64,000 bases of DNA from Eucommia ulmoides (GCA_016647705.1 CM028328.1:1040001-1104000); one strand, 5' to 3'; shown: positions 17,354 to 28,847, counted from the stretch's first letter. The notes: generated from the letters alone by a model not told the origin. Made by a program: numbers and translations.

Positions 17354-19719
17354 CTTCATATACACGCCTGGGAAGAGAAGAAAAATAGAGAAAGGAAGAG
17401 AGAGAGAGAAGGTGGCTGGCGGTGGGTTATCGTTCGGCAATGAAAAAATTTAAGAGAGAGAGAAGGTAGTTCGTCTGGTGAGTGTGTGTGCATTCTATTT
17501 TGATTATTTGTGTGCGTGTGCGATTGTTTCGTCATCGGTCGGTGTGTGGGTGTTGTCTGGCCGTGTGTTGTGTGTATGCTTGTTGTGTGTGTGTATGTGC
17601 TCCGAAGGTGACGGTGGTGCCGTGTTTGTCTCGGTGTGGGTGTTTGGCCGTCGATGGTGGGTTCATGTGTTCGTCGTGCGTGTGAGTGTTCTTTGTTTCT
17701 GTTGTGCAAATGATTAGGTGTGCGCATGTGTTTGTGAGGTTTGTGGGTGTTGTGTGTGCTGTGATGGTGGCTCATGTATGTGTTGTTGTGTGTATTCTGG
17801 AGTGTGCGTATGTGTCATCACCGGTTAGCTGGTCGGCGGTGAGTGAAGGTTAGAGAGAGTAGTGGTGGTGTGTGTGCTCTATGTGGGTGTGTGTATGTTC
17901 AAAGGTTGAGGTGTGCCTGTGGGTGTTCGGTGTGTGTGTATTGTGTATGTATGGATGTTCAGAAGATGGGGGTTGCCGGAGTTGGTGAGGAGAGAAAGAG
18001 TGGTCAGCAGGGAAACTTCAAAACATAGCAGAACAAGGAAGACGGGTTCTCGCCTAGGCGGTGGTTCTTCCGCCTCGGCGGAGAAGCGTCAATGTGCATA
18101 ACAGGAAGGAAGGAAAGCTTGTTCGCTTAGGCAGGGGTCCTTTCGCCTAGGCGGTGGAAGATCAGAAAGTGAGGGGATACGGTCCGCCTCGACGAGGTTT
18201 TCTTCACCTAGGCGGTGGGGGAGTAGTGTGCAATAAAGAATAGAAATGAGGGACGTGCACCTCAGCGATGGGGAGTTCGCCTAGGCGATGAGAGCAGGAG
18301 CAAAATCTAGGAAATTTTAAGGAGATCGACAACCGTTTCGGAACGGGTAATGTTTCTCGTTATATTTTATAAATGTTAACTGTAATTATTAGTATCAAAA
18401 ATGTCGAAATGGTGATAATAAATATTGAGATCGCTCGCATGAATAAATTTGATATAATAAACTTTAAACGGAACAATATTAGTGGAATAGTAATATTTCA
18501 TAATAAAAGGTGGGGAATATGAAATTACGGGATTTATGGTTGCATGGCATGATTAGGTTGTTTTTACATAAAATATTAATTTAAACTCTGTCACTATTAG
18601 GTTCGTAGGCACCGGAGTACCGATAGAGGATAGTCAATAAAAGTCTTCGGAACGGATCATCAGGTGAGTGTACTGTCTTCTAGTAAATCTATATTCATAT
18701 ATATATGATGGAAAAATGTGTTTATTAAAAATTGGACAAATTTATAACTTATATGGATCAGGCGTATTTTGGGTGTTTATGAAATTGTAGAATTCATTGT
18801 TTTTCTAAAAGGGTGGAAGTTGATTGTGGACAGAGTTGTGGTTGTTGAGGTGGAAATGATTAGGTTGTTGTTGAGGTGAGGTGAAAATTGGTGTTAGGTA
18901 TTCACCTGCTTGGCATAGTCCAACAGAGCGTTGTTCACCTGTTTGGCATAGTCCAGCAGAGCGTTGTTGTGTCCTACTAGGAAGGCATATCCTACGGGTG
19001 GTACAGTACCGTTGCAACTCCCGATCGTGAGGTTAAAACGATCGCATGGCTAGCCGGAGTGTGATATGGTGTGGTGTAGTGTGACGTGATGTGGTGTAGT
19101 GTGGTGTTTGTCGTATACGGTGAATGAGTTGAATAAATTTACAATTATATATATACTTTATTTATACTGGCTTGATGTATCCCTTTACGTTGATATATCT
19201 ACTATTTCTATTGCGTTATACTATATGATTGCTATGACGTTCTGATTGATTTTTACTGCTTAGTTGAGATGTTATAAATATATATATATATATACGTTGT
19301 TTTCTGTGGTGACAGGAAAAAAAGGGTTTTCTTTGTGATATGTGATATTTATATATTTTATATTTGATCCATCTACAATGTTTTTATTAAGAAGACAGTA
19401 TACTCGCAGGTACAACCGCTAGGAGTCGCTCCCCTACTTTCACAAGGTAGAGTCTTGTGATGGAGTCATGTGGGAGTTTTTGAGACGAGCTGTTTGAGGC
19501 GAACTTGTGAGAGGTTCATGGTTATTATATTGTTTTAGTTGTTAGTATATAGCTGAAGGACGGGTGTGTCCCCAATTAGAGATGATGTATATGGCCTGTA
19601 TATGTGAGTATATATTTATGTATGCATAGTGTCGTTTTTTTTGTGTGGGATGTCCAAGTGATGTTGTGTTGTCGTCACGCCAACCCCAGGGTGACGGGTG
19701 TTCGGGGTTGGGTGTGACA
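17001..19719 (+). mobile_element. Large solo LTR (gypsy-like), 2.7 kb
   Basis: Begins TGTAAGACCC and ends GGGTGTGACA, with the 5-base duplication CTGAT on both sides (16996-17000 and 19720-19724). No gag-pol coding sequence is present, so this is a solo LTR. Inside are a (TA)n run at about 17311-17352, GT-rich tracts at 17480-17960, and a minisatellite built on CGCCTAGGCGGTGG at 18045-18290. A related LTR lies in reverse at 20352-23220. Gypsy is inferred from size and the TGTAAGACCC start. Confidence 0.8.
18045..18290 (+). repeat. CGCCTAGGCG minisatellite inside the large LTR
   Basis: At least eight degenerate copies of a ten-base palindromic core (CGCCTAGGCG or CGCCTCGGCG), usually followed by GTGG, spaced 20-60 bases. 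The reverse-oriented LTR has the matching array at about 21940-22165 (CCACCGCCTAGGCG). Confidence 0.7.
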
Positions 19720-19803
19720 CTGATGGTCAAGTTATAGTGTAAGAAAAAATCTCACTTCATGAATTAGTTTTGAGAGTTGAGAGAGACCGAAGATCATGCT
19801 ACA

Positions 19804-20351
19804 ATATACACAAACACTAAAGATAAAAATGTAATTAAATAAAAAATTGGGATAATATATATAAAAGAAGGGCGCTTACCAATCAATCCTAAAAAGTGGC
19901 CGAAATTACCAAATAAATCCGCTACTTTTTCTTTGAACCAAACAGTTCTTATGACATTTCCGTGACTAATATATCCCTATTTAATTCACCGCTTCATAAA
20001 CATCATGTAATCACCTCCTCCTAATGCAAAACTAAATTATGTAACAAAAGATCAACTCTAAATGAAACAAAATGTTTGTTTTTTTTATCTCAATCCGAAC
20101 GTGAAACAATAAATTTTTTACATAACAATTATGTTCGATTAATTCTCTTTATAATGATATATCAATCACATTTTTTTGAATTGTTTATAGTAACAAGTGT
20201 AAATTTTACATGTAATATTTAATAACTACACCATGGTACATGTAATATCAATATTACAGGTAACATTAAAATCAAACCCAAAATAAAAAAAAAATAAAAA
20301 TTAGTACATACACCATGTTACATGTAACGTGTCACATTACTGTATTTTCAT
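19804..20351. other. AT-rich spacer between the two large LTRs, no gene seen
   Basis: No coding signal. The last 150 bases contain the TTACATGTAA motif family (for example TACATGTAATATT, ACATGTAACGTGT). Confidence 0.45.
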
Positions 20352-22987
20352 TGTAACTGTTGATGCCAAAAAGTGGTGCTGGCCAACAGTATAGTCCGGG
20401 AAGAATACCTGAGGCGAGGGTGACCGATAAGACAACAGCAAACTGAATTCAGGGGTGGCGACGGGCTCCGAGCAGGGCTCCAATCTTCTACACACAGTAC
20501 CTGCACAAAGACCTACTAGGGTGGTTCCCAGTAAGTCCCTCCGGCGTGAGGATAAGTATTCCGAAGTGGAGGGCTAAAAAGTGTAGATTGAATTCAGTAG
20601 TAGTCACGTACCTTTGGGCAGTGGATGCCCCAGTATATTTATAGGCGCCAGCACTTGATTAGTGCCGCGAATTTAGGGGAGATGAGCTCAGGTTAATTAG
20701 CCTAATCTGCTGGGCAACCAATGAGCAGACAAGTCAACCCTCTAATCCTTTGGGCTGGCTTTTGAGCCCATCACTGGAGGCCCATGGGCCATGACCTCAC
20801 ACCGGCCTGACGAACTCCCGAGTGCTATGGTGGCGAGCAAAGGGTGCCACAGATTGTCAGTTCGGGAGGTCGGACCTCAGCTCTTCAGACCTGATCTCTT
20901 CACTGCGACGACCCTCAGTTCGGCTGGGGGACACCTCAGCTCAGTACTGAGGGGTTCTTTAGCCCCCGTTTCGGTCGTTTTTCTATAATTGGGTGAACTT
21001 TTGACCCCGTGATGCTCCTTACCAGATTTATCTATATCAGTAACGACCTGGTTTCCCAGAGCCGTCACTATGGTTTCTCCTATAGAGAATTTCTAGCCTA
21101 AAATCGACTAGTCAAAATTCCCAATCTACAACGTTCAGTAAGTTTTATAAATCATGACGATAATTCTAATTGCCGAGTTTATAACGAAAATTTATTACAT
21201 ATAATATTCACCATTTATATACCACCAAATCACTAACCAATCTTTTTTTTGTTTTGTTTTTATTTTAGTCTGCGGATTATATAAGTAGTGGCAACAAAAC
21301 TAATAATTTAGCACGTTATTACTTAAACCGGATATTTCCATTTCATTTATCTAAATAATTTATTTTAACAAAATATTGAAACTGAATTTCCACATTTTAT
21401 CCAATCAATTATATTCAACAATTTCATTAACTGAATATTCAATACATTAAAAATTGGGGGAAATATTTTACAACAACTACGATAATTATAATTACCGTTT
21501 TTGCCGATTACAACAATAAATAATAATTACAATTTTTCACAACTCGACATTTCAAATAAAATTCTTCTTTCGTTTTCTCCCAACCGTCCTTGCAACCAAA
21601 CACTGTGGGGTTGTGAGCTTACGCTCAGTAGAACTCTAAGCCCTCTAATACGTGTATTTAATTAATATAATTCATAAACCACGTAAGCATATTGGTCACA
21701 TAATTCCCACATCGTTTAAATTATTTCATATAATTTCAACAGGTAAAATATCACAACGATTAACCAGATAATTTCATAATCACATAATAAGACAATTAAA
21801 TGCATATATTAAGAGAGTTTAGAATTATACCTTTTCCGAATTTTCTGCCTGTTTGCGAGATGAGTTTTAGATTTTATTGGGGTGGTTTATGCAATTTCTT
21901 TTTCTTCTTTTTTTTCCCCATTTTTTCTTCCTGCTTCAGCCGTCACCGCTGCGGCGAACTCCCCACCGCCGTGGCGAAGCCACCCGTCTTTGCTCCTTGA
22001 AGTTCCACCACCGAGGCAAAAAATCCACCGCCGTAGAGAACTCCCTTTCTGTTTTAGCTTACTGACCCACCACCGCCTCGACGAACTTTCTTTATTTCTT
22101 CTGTTATGGCATACTGATCCTCCACCGCCTAGGCGAACGCAACACCGCCCAGGCGAACTCCTCACCACCTGCTCCTCTGTTTTCCCTGTTGAACTTACCG
22201 TCTCTCTCCCTCTCTCTCTCCTCCGACGATCCACATACATACATCACCGAACGACAACACCACCGGCCAAATAACACATGCATACTCAGCTACATACGAC
22301 GACACATACACAGTCTAGATGAGCAAAATACACACACACGCACTATGTCTGAACAATACACATACACCCGAAACATATCCACACACACACACATACATAG
22401 CTACATCACGGTTGAACACAGACACCTCCACAATCCCATCGGTGACTCCCCACTTCACTGACGATACACAATCAACGACAACCATACATACGCCATCACA
22501 CCGTCGGACCGAGCGACCTACCCACACAAAGTAGTTCGAGCAAATACCTACGCATACACACACACAACAGCGTACACAACACATAGTCGGGCAACGAAAC
22601 ATCACACACGCATACAAACGATCAGGAACAGAGCATACACACACTCACCTGAGTAACGACCACACCGTCGAACGGACGGAACACATACTCCGATCACATA
22701 CGCACAACGAAACACATACTCCGACGACGTTGAACGATCGCCACCCACCTACCCAACGGACCCTCTTCTCTCTGTGTTTTCTCTTTCTTTTCCTGCTGTG
22801 TGTGTATATATATATGTGTTGAAAAAAAAAGCCCAAACCTCACCGACCTACTATTCCCCCTCTCCGTTCTCGATTTTTCTTCCTTCTTCCCGAGGTATGT
22901 GGATATGTATGAATATATGTATGCACACATATGTATATATGTGTGTGTCAAACAGGGGCCGCCCAAGTGGCCCTTCAATTTCACCGC

Positions 22988-23018
<31 letters not shown>

Positions 23019-23220
23019 ATGTTTTATTTGCACTAAACCCCCCCTTCATTCTTGTTAATTTATAGATTAAACCAAATTCTGAATTTTAATGTTTTGCAAA
23101 TTACAATTCGACCCCTAATTTTTTTAAATCACATAATTAATCTTGCCATTCATCTTGTGATTTTCAAGTATACTCAAATGCGACTCAAATTATACGTATA
23201 AGAAAAATCAGGGTCTTACA
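20352..23220 (-). mobile_element. Large LTR in reverse orientation, interrupted by a smaller solo LTR
   Basis: On the minus strand it starts at 23220 with TGTAAGACCC and its first 200 bases align with the start of the 17001 LTR (TCTTATACGTA, then AATTTGAGTCG). Its far end reads GGTCGTTACA once the insertion at 20358-21039 is removed. Flanks are TTCAT (20347-20351) and TCCAT (23221-23225), a 4-of-5 match to a target duplication. It carries the CGCCTAGGCG array and CA-rich tracts. No pol coding sequence. The 3' part differs from the other LTR, so they are related subfamilies. Confidence 0.65.
20358..21039 (+). mobile_element. Solo LTR, copy 1 of the TGTTGGTG family
   Basis: Starts TGTTGATGCC, ends CTATATCA, flanked by GTAAC at 20353-20357 and 21040-21044. 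It carries a TATTTATAGGCGCC motif near 20636. Two more copies lie at 30365-31144 and 59312-60327 in the opposite orientation, sharing AGTATAGTCCGG near the start. Inserted six bases from the end of the large LTR. Confidence 0.8.
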
Positions 23221-23811
23221 TCCATATTCAATCCAGTCGAAACAACACTACAATGTCTGCGTCGCATCTGATTATAACCTCTCGTTCTTTGCATGTAGGA
23301 TGTAACATTTCCTGTGTTGAATTGTATTTCATGTAAATATTACATGTAACATCTTATGTTCGTAGAAAACTAAAAAATCTAAAACTAACATGAATATAAA
23401 AACTGAAACTAATGAATTTTTTTTGGTTAATTTGATATTGTTTTGAAGATTTGAATATATAATTATATTGTAAAAAAAATGTGTACAACAATAATTTTTT
23501 TTTTTTAATAAATAATTTTGTTACATATGGAAACTCTCAATTCCTATTATACAATCTTCATTGTCGAATATAATGCGAGGGCAAACCCTCAATCCACGCG
23601 ATTCGGTTTTACTGTTTGCTATCTCGAAACCAAGACTAAAACTAAATCGCCTTTAATTTTTAATTCCGAAACCAAAACTGTAATTAAAATTAGGAGCAAT
23701 CGGTGGGAGGTCCCGTATTCCACCCTTAATTGGTGAAAAATCCTAGAGGTATAATTTTTTTTAGTTTTAGTCCCGCCTATTTCAAAAAGGCAGAAGCCTT
23801 GCACACACGTG
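23221..23811. other. AT-rich spacer with a fragment of the AACCGAAACC family
   Basis: No gene. At 23600-23735 there are motifs of the AACCGAAACC family (GCGATTCGGTTTTACTG, CCGAAACCAAAACTG), and a matching end at 24490-24560 (GAACCATTCGATTCC), so the palindrome tract between them may belong to one element. Confidence 0.4.
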
Positions 23812-24310
23812 GTTACATGTAACAACTTTGTGTGTAAAATTTTATTATATGTTACAAATATTACTGTATTTTGTAACATGTAACATTTTTTTTTTTATTA
23901 ACATGTAACAACTTTGTGTCTAAAATTTTATTATATTAGATGTAACAAAAATCACACAAAATATATGTAATTAGTTACAGGTCATTAAATGTATACAAAT
24001 ACATGTAACCAATATTAAACTAATTTTTGTACCTAATATTTGTTAAACGTTACAAATATTACACATATATATGTAATTATAACATGTAATTAATATTAGG
24101 AAAATTTGGTTAAATGTCCCATTTTATGAAATCATGACTCTGCGGGGTCCTGTAATAGTGATTTTTTAACACATGACATGATCTTTAGAAAGTAATTTTT
24201 TGAATTTTGAGAGCTCTCAACAAGATTCCCTTAATATTATATAAGTACATGTAACAAAAACATACACAGATATATGAAATTGTAACTAAAATTTGTTACA
24301 TGTAACTAAT
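23812..24310. repeat. Tract of TTACATGTAAC palindromes
   Basis: Repeated copies of GTTACATGTAAC and ACATGTAACA, plus a longer direct repeat (CATGTAACAACTTTGTGT at 23816 and 23903). Interspersed are TGTTACAAATATTAC and AATTAGTTACA. No coding capacity. It ends about 650 bases upstream of the RRM gene. Confidence 0.6.
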
Positions 24311-24618
24311 ATTCACTATAAAACTGAATTTACTCATCAAAATCTCCCTACAATCACTACAAATGCGGGACTAAAATACAAGTGAAATATAACTTAAGGG
24401 ACTAAATCAAAATCTAATAATAAAGAAAGAATTAATCGCAGATTAGATCTTAAAAATAAGACTAATTATCGATTTTCCCTTAAAATTATTTGTCTAATTT
24501 AAAAACTGAACCATTCGATTCCATTTGATTTGATTATCCACTGGTTCAGTTTTAATTGCGTTTACGAAAACATACAAGTCTTGTTGATACAATGAAGGCG
24601 GTGTTTAATACGCGCGCC

Positions 24619-24626
24619 CACGTGTC
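24619..24626 (+). promoter_or_regulatory. G-box/ABRE-like CACGTGTC upstream of the RRM gene
   Basis: CACGTGTC in the context GCCCACGTGTCAAC, about 330 bases before the ATG. This is the core bound by plant bZIP/bHLH factors and part of many ABA-response elements. Function is inferred from motif only. Confidence 0.35.
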
Positions 24627-24740
24627 AACATTTTACTGGACGATCGTCTTTTAGCATTCTAGAGCTCATCTAATCTACAGGAAATTTATTTATTTATTTA
24701 TTTTATTTTATTTTCTCTCTTAATTTCATACCTTTCCAGA

Positions 24741-24749
24741 TTAGGGTTT
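24741..24749 (-). promoter_or_regulatory. Telo-box (AAACCCTAA) in the RRM gene leader
   Basis: TTAGGGTTT on the plus strand, with a second copy AAACCCTAA at 24925-24933. Telo-boxes are common near transcription starts of plant housekeeping and RNA-processing genes. The surrounding CT-rich leader (24750-24800) fits a transcription start near here. A possible short leader intron (24820-24872) has good donor and acceptor sequences but is only 53 bases, so it is doubtful. Confidence 0.4.
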
Positions 24750-24956
24750 GCTCTTTCTCTCTCTTCTTGCTCGCTCTCTCTCTTGCTCGATCGTCCTCCT
24801 TGAAGGCTCGACCCTTCTGGTAAGATCTGAAATTCCCGATCTTGAATTTTATATAATTTTTCTCTCTTTCAGTTAGTATGTTTCCGATTTTGCTTTGAAA
24901 TCACTTCGAAAATCGAAGCTGGAAAAACCCTAACCCTAGTTCCCGATAAAGGATCC

Positions 24957-27140
24957 ATGGATGAAAACGATGATGTTGGAGGGTTTGGAGAGGAAGTGGG
25001 AGGAGATCCGGGGGAGCAGTTTCACGGGAACGAGGCGATCTCCGCTGTCGCCGACGATGGGTTTCTTGGTGAAGAGGACGATGATTACGAGGATCTGTAC
25101 AACGATGTTAACGTTGGAGAGGGGTTTCTGCAGTCTCTTCGTAAGAACGAGGATTTGGGGTTGAGGAATAACGAGGAAGCTGAGAAGAAGGCTGAGCCGG
25201 CGGCGGCGGCTCTGGCGCCCCCACCGGTTCAGCCGGTTGTTGAGACTGGTGGGGCTACGCCTGGTGATGGTGTAGGCGATGTGGAGAGGAAGTTTGGGAA
25301 GGATGATGCTGGATCTGGGGTTTCTGGTAGAGTGGAGGGGTATCAGAATTTGGGGGTTAGAGGAAACGATGTGGGTGGAAGAGGATTGAGTGGTGGTGGA
25401 CCGGGAACCTCTGGTGGTGGTGGTGGTGGTGGTGGTGGTCTTAGGGTTGAATTAACACGTAAAGTAGCTGAAATAGATGAGCAGGCTGTGAACAATAGTA
25501 TTTTGAATCAAGGAGTTGTGCAGCAGCCTCATGCTGCCAGCATAGGAAACGTAGGGAACATCGGAAATGTAGGAAATGCTGTGAATGATCCTCTAGTGAG
25601 GCAAGCAGGTGCAAATGTTAATGGTGGTGTTGGGACTGGTTTTAGTAATAGCGTGGGTGTTGGGATCAGTGGTGTTGGTGGTGTTGGTGGAGGTGGAGGT
25701 GGAGGAGTCGGAGTTGGAGGAGGAACAACAACCCTCTTTGTTGGTGATTTGCATTGGTGGACCACTGATGCTGAGCTCGAGGCAGAACTTTGCAAGTATG
25801 GGATAGTGAAGGAGGTGAAGTTTTTCGATGAGAAGGCAAGTGGGAAGTCGAAAGGGTATTGTCAGGTTGATTTCTATGATCCTGCTGCAGCTTTAGCTTG
25901 CAAAGAGGGGATGAATGGGCATGTTTTTAACGGGAGGCCATGTGTTGTTGCATTTGCCTCCCCTTTCAGTATCAAAAAAATGGGAGAAGCTCAGATGAAT
26001 AGGAGCCAACAGATGGCTCAAGCAAGGAGAGGGCCTACAATTGGCGATGCTGCTGCTAAAACTGGGGTAAGCAATGTCCCAACCGGTGGGAGCTTCCAAG
26101 GTGGGGTTGATAACAATAGAGGGTATGGTAGAGGAAATTGGGGTAGAGGCAATGCTCAAGGTATGGGTGGGAGAGGACCTGTTGGTCCAATGAGAAATAG
26201 GGGTGGGGGTATGGGAGGCCGTGGTATAATGGGCAATACCGGAAATGGTTTTGGACAGGGTATTGGAGGTGCACCCCCGTTATTACATCCTCAAGCTATG
26301 ATGGGTCAGGGTTTTGATCCTGCTTTTGGGGGGCCTATGGGGAGAATGGGTGGCTATGGTGGCTTTCCCGGTGGTCCAGCACCACCATTTCCGGGGATTT
26401 TATCACCTTTCCCACCTGTTGGGAATGTTGGATTGCCTGGTGTGGCTCCTCATGTGAATCCTGCTTTCTTTGGGAGGGGGATGCCAATGAATGGGATGGG
26501 TATGATGCCTACAGCTGGTGTTGAAGGTCCAAACATGGGAATGTGGTCTGATCCTAACATGGGTGGATGGGGTGGCGGTGATGAGCATGGTGGTGGAAGA
26601 GCAGGTGAATCTAGCTATGGTGAAGATGCTGTGTCTGAGCATCAGTATGGAGAAGCCAATCATGATAGAGGGACTTGGCAAAATTCGACAAAGGAGAAAG
26701 ACAGGGGAGGTGGAGGGACTGAGAGAGACTGGTCTGGTTCTTCTGATAGAAGGTACAGAGATGACAAAGAAACAGGGCATGAAAGGGATGTGCCCAGAGA
26801 AAAAGATTCAGGACATGATCATGATTGGTCTGAACGAAGACATCGCGAGGAGAGAGATTCTGGTCGTGAACGTGATCGGGATCGTGAACGTTCCCGTGAC
26901 CGTGACCGGGATCGGGATCGAGACAGGGAACGTGATAGGGATCGCCACAGGGAGGATAGAGATAAATATTCAGATCATCACAGGTATAAAGATCGTGATC
27001 TGGATTATGATGATGAATGGGATAGTAGGACACGTTCTTCGAGGGGTCATAGCAAGTCACGCATGTTGCAAGAGGATGAGCCAAGGTCGAGATCAAGGGA
27101 TGTTGACTATGGGAAAAGGCGACGGCTGACCTCAGAGTAA
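24957..27140 (+). CDS. CFIm68/CPSF6-like RRM protein (pre-mRNA 3'-end processing)
   Basis: A 727-residue nuclear RNA-binding protein in one coding exon. Order: acidic N-terminus with YEDLYNDVNVGEGF (about 45-58); Gly/Val-rich linker (about 110-255); one RRM at about 257-335 with RNP2 LFVGDL (260-265) and RNP1 KGYCQVDF (299-306); Gly/Met/Pro-rich middle (about 340-550); charged tail of RD, RE, RS and DRDRDR repeats (about 590-727) ending in the basic KRRRLTSE. This layout matches the large subunit of cleavage factor I, which binds CFIm25 and influences poly(A) site choice. The first ATG after the CT-rich leader is used; a six-codon upstream frame begins at 24878. In Arabidopsis the family is often called only RRM-family protein, so the CFIm68 role is inferred from homology. 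Long opposite-strand frames here are shadows. Confidence 0.88.
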   Translation: MDENDDVGGFGEEVGGDPGEQFHGNEAISAVADDGFLGEEDDDYEDLYNDVNVGEGFLQSLRKNEDLGLRNNEEAEKKAEPAAAALAPPPVQPVVETGGATPGDGVGDVERKFGKDDAGSGVSGRVEGYQNLGVRGNDVGGRGLSGGGPGTSGGGGGGGGGLRVELTRKVAEIDEQAVNNSILNQGVVQQPHAASIGNVGNIGNVGNAVNDPLVRQAGANVNGGVGTGFSNSVGVGISGVGGVGGGGGGGVGVGGGTTTLFVGDLHWWTTDAELEAELCKYGIVKEVKFFDEKASGKSKGYCQVDFYDPAAALACKEGMNGHVFNGRPCVVAFASPFSIKKMGEAQMNRSQQMAQARRGPTIGDAAAKTGVSNVPTGGSFQGGVDNNRGYGRGNWGRGNAQGMGGRGPVGPMRNRGGGMGGRGIMGNTGNGFGQGIGGAPPLLHPQAMMGQGFDPAFGGPMGRMGGYGGFPGGPAPPFPGILSPFPPVGNVGLPGVAPHVNPAFFGRGMPMNGMGMMPTAGVEGPNMGMWSDPNMGGWGGGDEHGGGRAGESSYGEDAVSEHQYGEANHDRGTWQNSTKEKDRGGGGTERDWSGSSDRRYRDDKETGHERDVPREKDSGHDHDWSERRHREERDSGRERDRDRERSRDRDRDRDRDRERDRDRHREDRDKYSDHHRYKDRDLDYDDEWDSRTRSSRGHSKSRMLQEDEPRSRSRDVDYGKRRRLTSE

Positions 27141-27600
27141 CACTTTATGGTGGTTTGCTACTCTTTTTGTTTCTCTTCTTGCATTGCCTGGATTTGTTGA
27201 ACAGATGTTCTCTATGATATCTTTCTCAATCTCATAAAGAAGAACGGTGTCTAAACAGTGGAAAAGAGCGTGGTACTTTATTTCCTCCCCTTACTTCTTA
27301 GTGCCATTAACGTAAAGGTCTTAGCTAATCATTTTTACTGTTGCTCTATAACCTTTCCAGGTTTATATATCAATTATTCATGTATACAGCACGTGTTTTT
27401 TTGCTCCTTTCTATCACTGTCCGATGGGTCAAATACACTGAAATGGGTTGAGGAGTTCATGAAATTTTAGCCAGAACGTGCTACTGTTGCAGTTTTCTAT
27501 ATGTATGCATGTTATTTTTGAATTGTAACTTGAATTATTTAAATGCTAATCTAGTTAAATCGTTAAAATAACCTAATTTTAATTAACATTTAATTTATTG
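27141..27600 (+). other. 3' flank of the RRM gene
   Basis: T-rich sequence after the stop, without repeats until about 27600, consistent with a 3' untranslated region. I could not pick a single poly(A) signal with confidence. Confidence 0.4.
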
Positions 27601-27629
27601 AAATAAAAAAATTAAAAAATTAAAAAGCA

Positions 27630-27870
27630 CATTGGGATTATGACCCCAAGCCTTGGACTTCACCCAATCTTTATGACCTGGGCTCTACCTAGAAGTCTAG
27701 GGCATATGTCCAAGGAGCATTTTGCCTCGCTCATAGCCCATGGACATTTGTGCTATGCGCTGCCTCTAGGCTCGCCTAGAAAACGCCTTTTGGGACACTG
27801 TGCTGCATTAAGGGCATGTTTTTGTGTGCTCTTTGCAATCTATGATCGGGTGTTGGGTGCCTAAGGCACC
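27630..27870. repeat. Unclassified GC-balanced repeat fragment
   Basis: A patch rich in CTAGGC-type words (CTCTAGGCTCGCCTAG, GTGCCTAAGGCAC) in an AT-rich setting. A 74-codon open frame crosses it but resembles no family. Probably transposon-derived. Confidence 0.3.
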
Positions 27871-28752
27871 TTTCATTTGTAAGTCAAGATTGTCAAGTAT
27901 CTTTTTGTTTGTAATTATTTATCTTTGAATGCTTAAATTTATTTGTTTTTGATCGATATTTGAAATTCAAGCTTATACATGATTGTTTCTTGATGAGATT
28001 TGCTTGAAGAACGTGGTCCATTATTTGTCAACTAAGAGAGTAGATTTTCTCTTGAATGTTGAGGATGAAAGTTATATTATTAGCAATCTTTGCATTTACT
28101 TGAGCAAAAACTGGGAACCATTTTTGTTGTGATGAGATTCTGCTCCATGTTTTATGAGATCAATGGTAGAATCAGTTCTTTATTAGTCTGTGTCGTTGTC
28201 TTTGTGCTGTTTTGAGAGTGCTTGTTATTAAGCTTTATGGGCAGTTAAGACTTCCAATTTGTTATAAGGCAGCGTTTGGCAGCGTCTAATTCAATTTTTA
28301 GACTTCTTATATGCGTTCTTCTCTAGTTCCCAAGGAGAATTTGCTGAAAATTTTATGAAAATTCGGTGAAATCAATCACTTAAAATGGGCCGATTTTCTT
28401 TCTTCTAACATGATTCAATTTTTTTCCTGGTTTTACTTTCTGAGTTTGTTTGTTGAATTTCCGGTCTAAACAAACGATATATGGAACTTGAAGGCTATAA
28501 AGTATAGTTACGGTCAACAGCTTTGGAAGTTAAAGTGTGAAATTTTTAAACGGGATTTTTCTCTCCGAATATTTCATCTCTTCATCTAAACCATTGAGTG
28601 GTGTAGAGAATTTTGATGTTGGCGGTTAAAAGATTGCCCAAATTCAATCTCAACCGTTCATTTTTTGAACTTAAATCTAGACCGTTAAAACGTCTTTCCG
28701 TCCTGATTTCATGGGTGATTTTCATAGTTTGTTTGTGCAATTAAGGTGTTCA

Positions 28753-28840
28753 TATCTGAGCTTAATTCTTTTATCTGTTTCTATCTGAGCTTAATTCTTT
28801 TATCTGTTTCTATCTGAGCTTAATTCTTTTATCTGTTTCT
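28753..28840 (+). repeat. 29-base tandem repeat, three copies
   Basis: TATCTGAGCTTAATTCTTTT followed by ATCTGTTTC is repeated at 28753, 28782 and 28811 with almost no divergence. The array is pyrimidine-rich on the plus strand and runs straight into TTTCTTAG at 28840-28847, so it resembles an expanded splice-acceptor tract. Confidence 0.75.
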
Positions 28841-28847
28841 TTCTTAG

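Larger units (their letters stand above)
16900..19803 (+). mobile_element. TRIM remnant split by a large solo LTR
   Basis: The sequence at 16900-17000 (GGTTAGCCGACCAAA, then TTTATCCCACATTGAATGTG) continues, after the insertion 17001-19719, at 19725-19803 (GTCAAGTTATAGTGTAAG to GAAGATCATGCTACA). Put together these correspond to the interior and right repeat of the intact TRIM at 63250-63571. The left repeat is not recognisable. Confidence 0.65.

Noticed and set aside
17198..23036. Many short Cys/Val- or His/Thr-rich open frames
   Set aside because: They arise from GT/CA and TA microsatellites inside the two large LTRs.
26611..27096. 161-codon minus-strand frame opposite the RRM gene tail
   Set aside because: Shadow of the RD/RE repeat region; His/Asp-rich composition follows from the sense repeats.
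27992..28140. 50-codon plus-strand frame (starts after a stop, contains DEICLKNVVHYLSTKRVDFL)
   Set aside because: No start codon, no recognised family and no clear splice sites; length is within chance for this AT-rich region.
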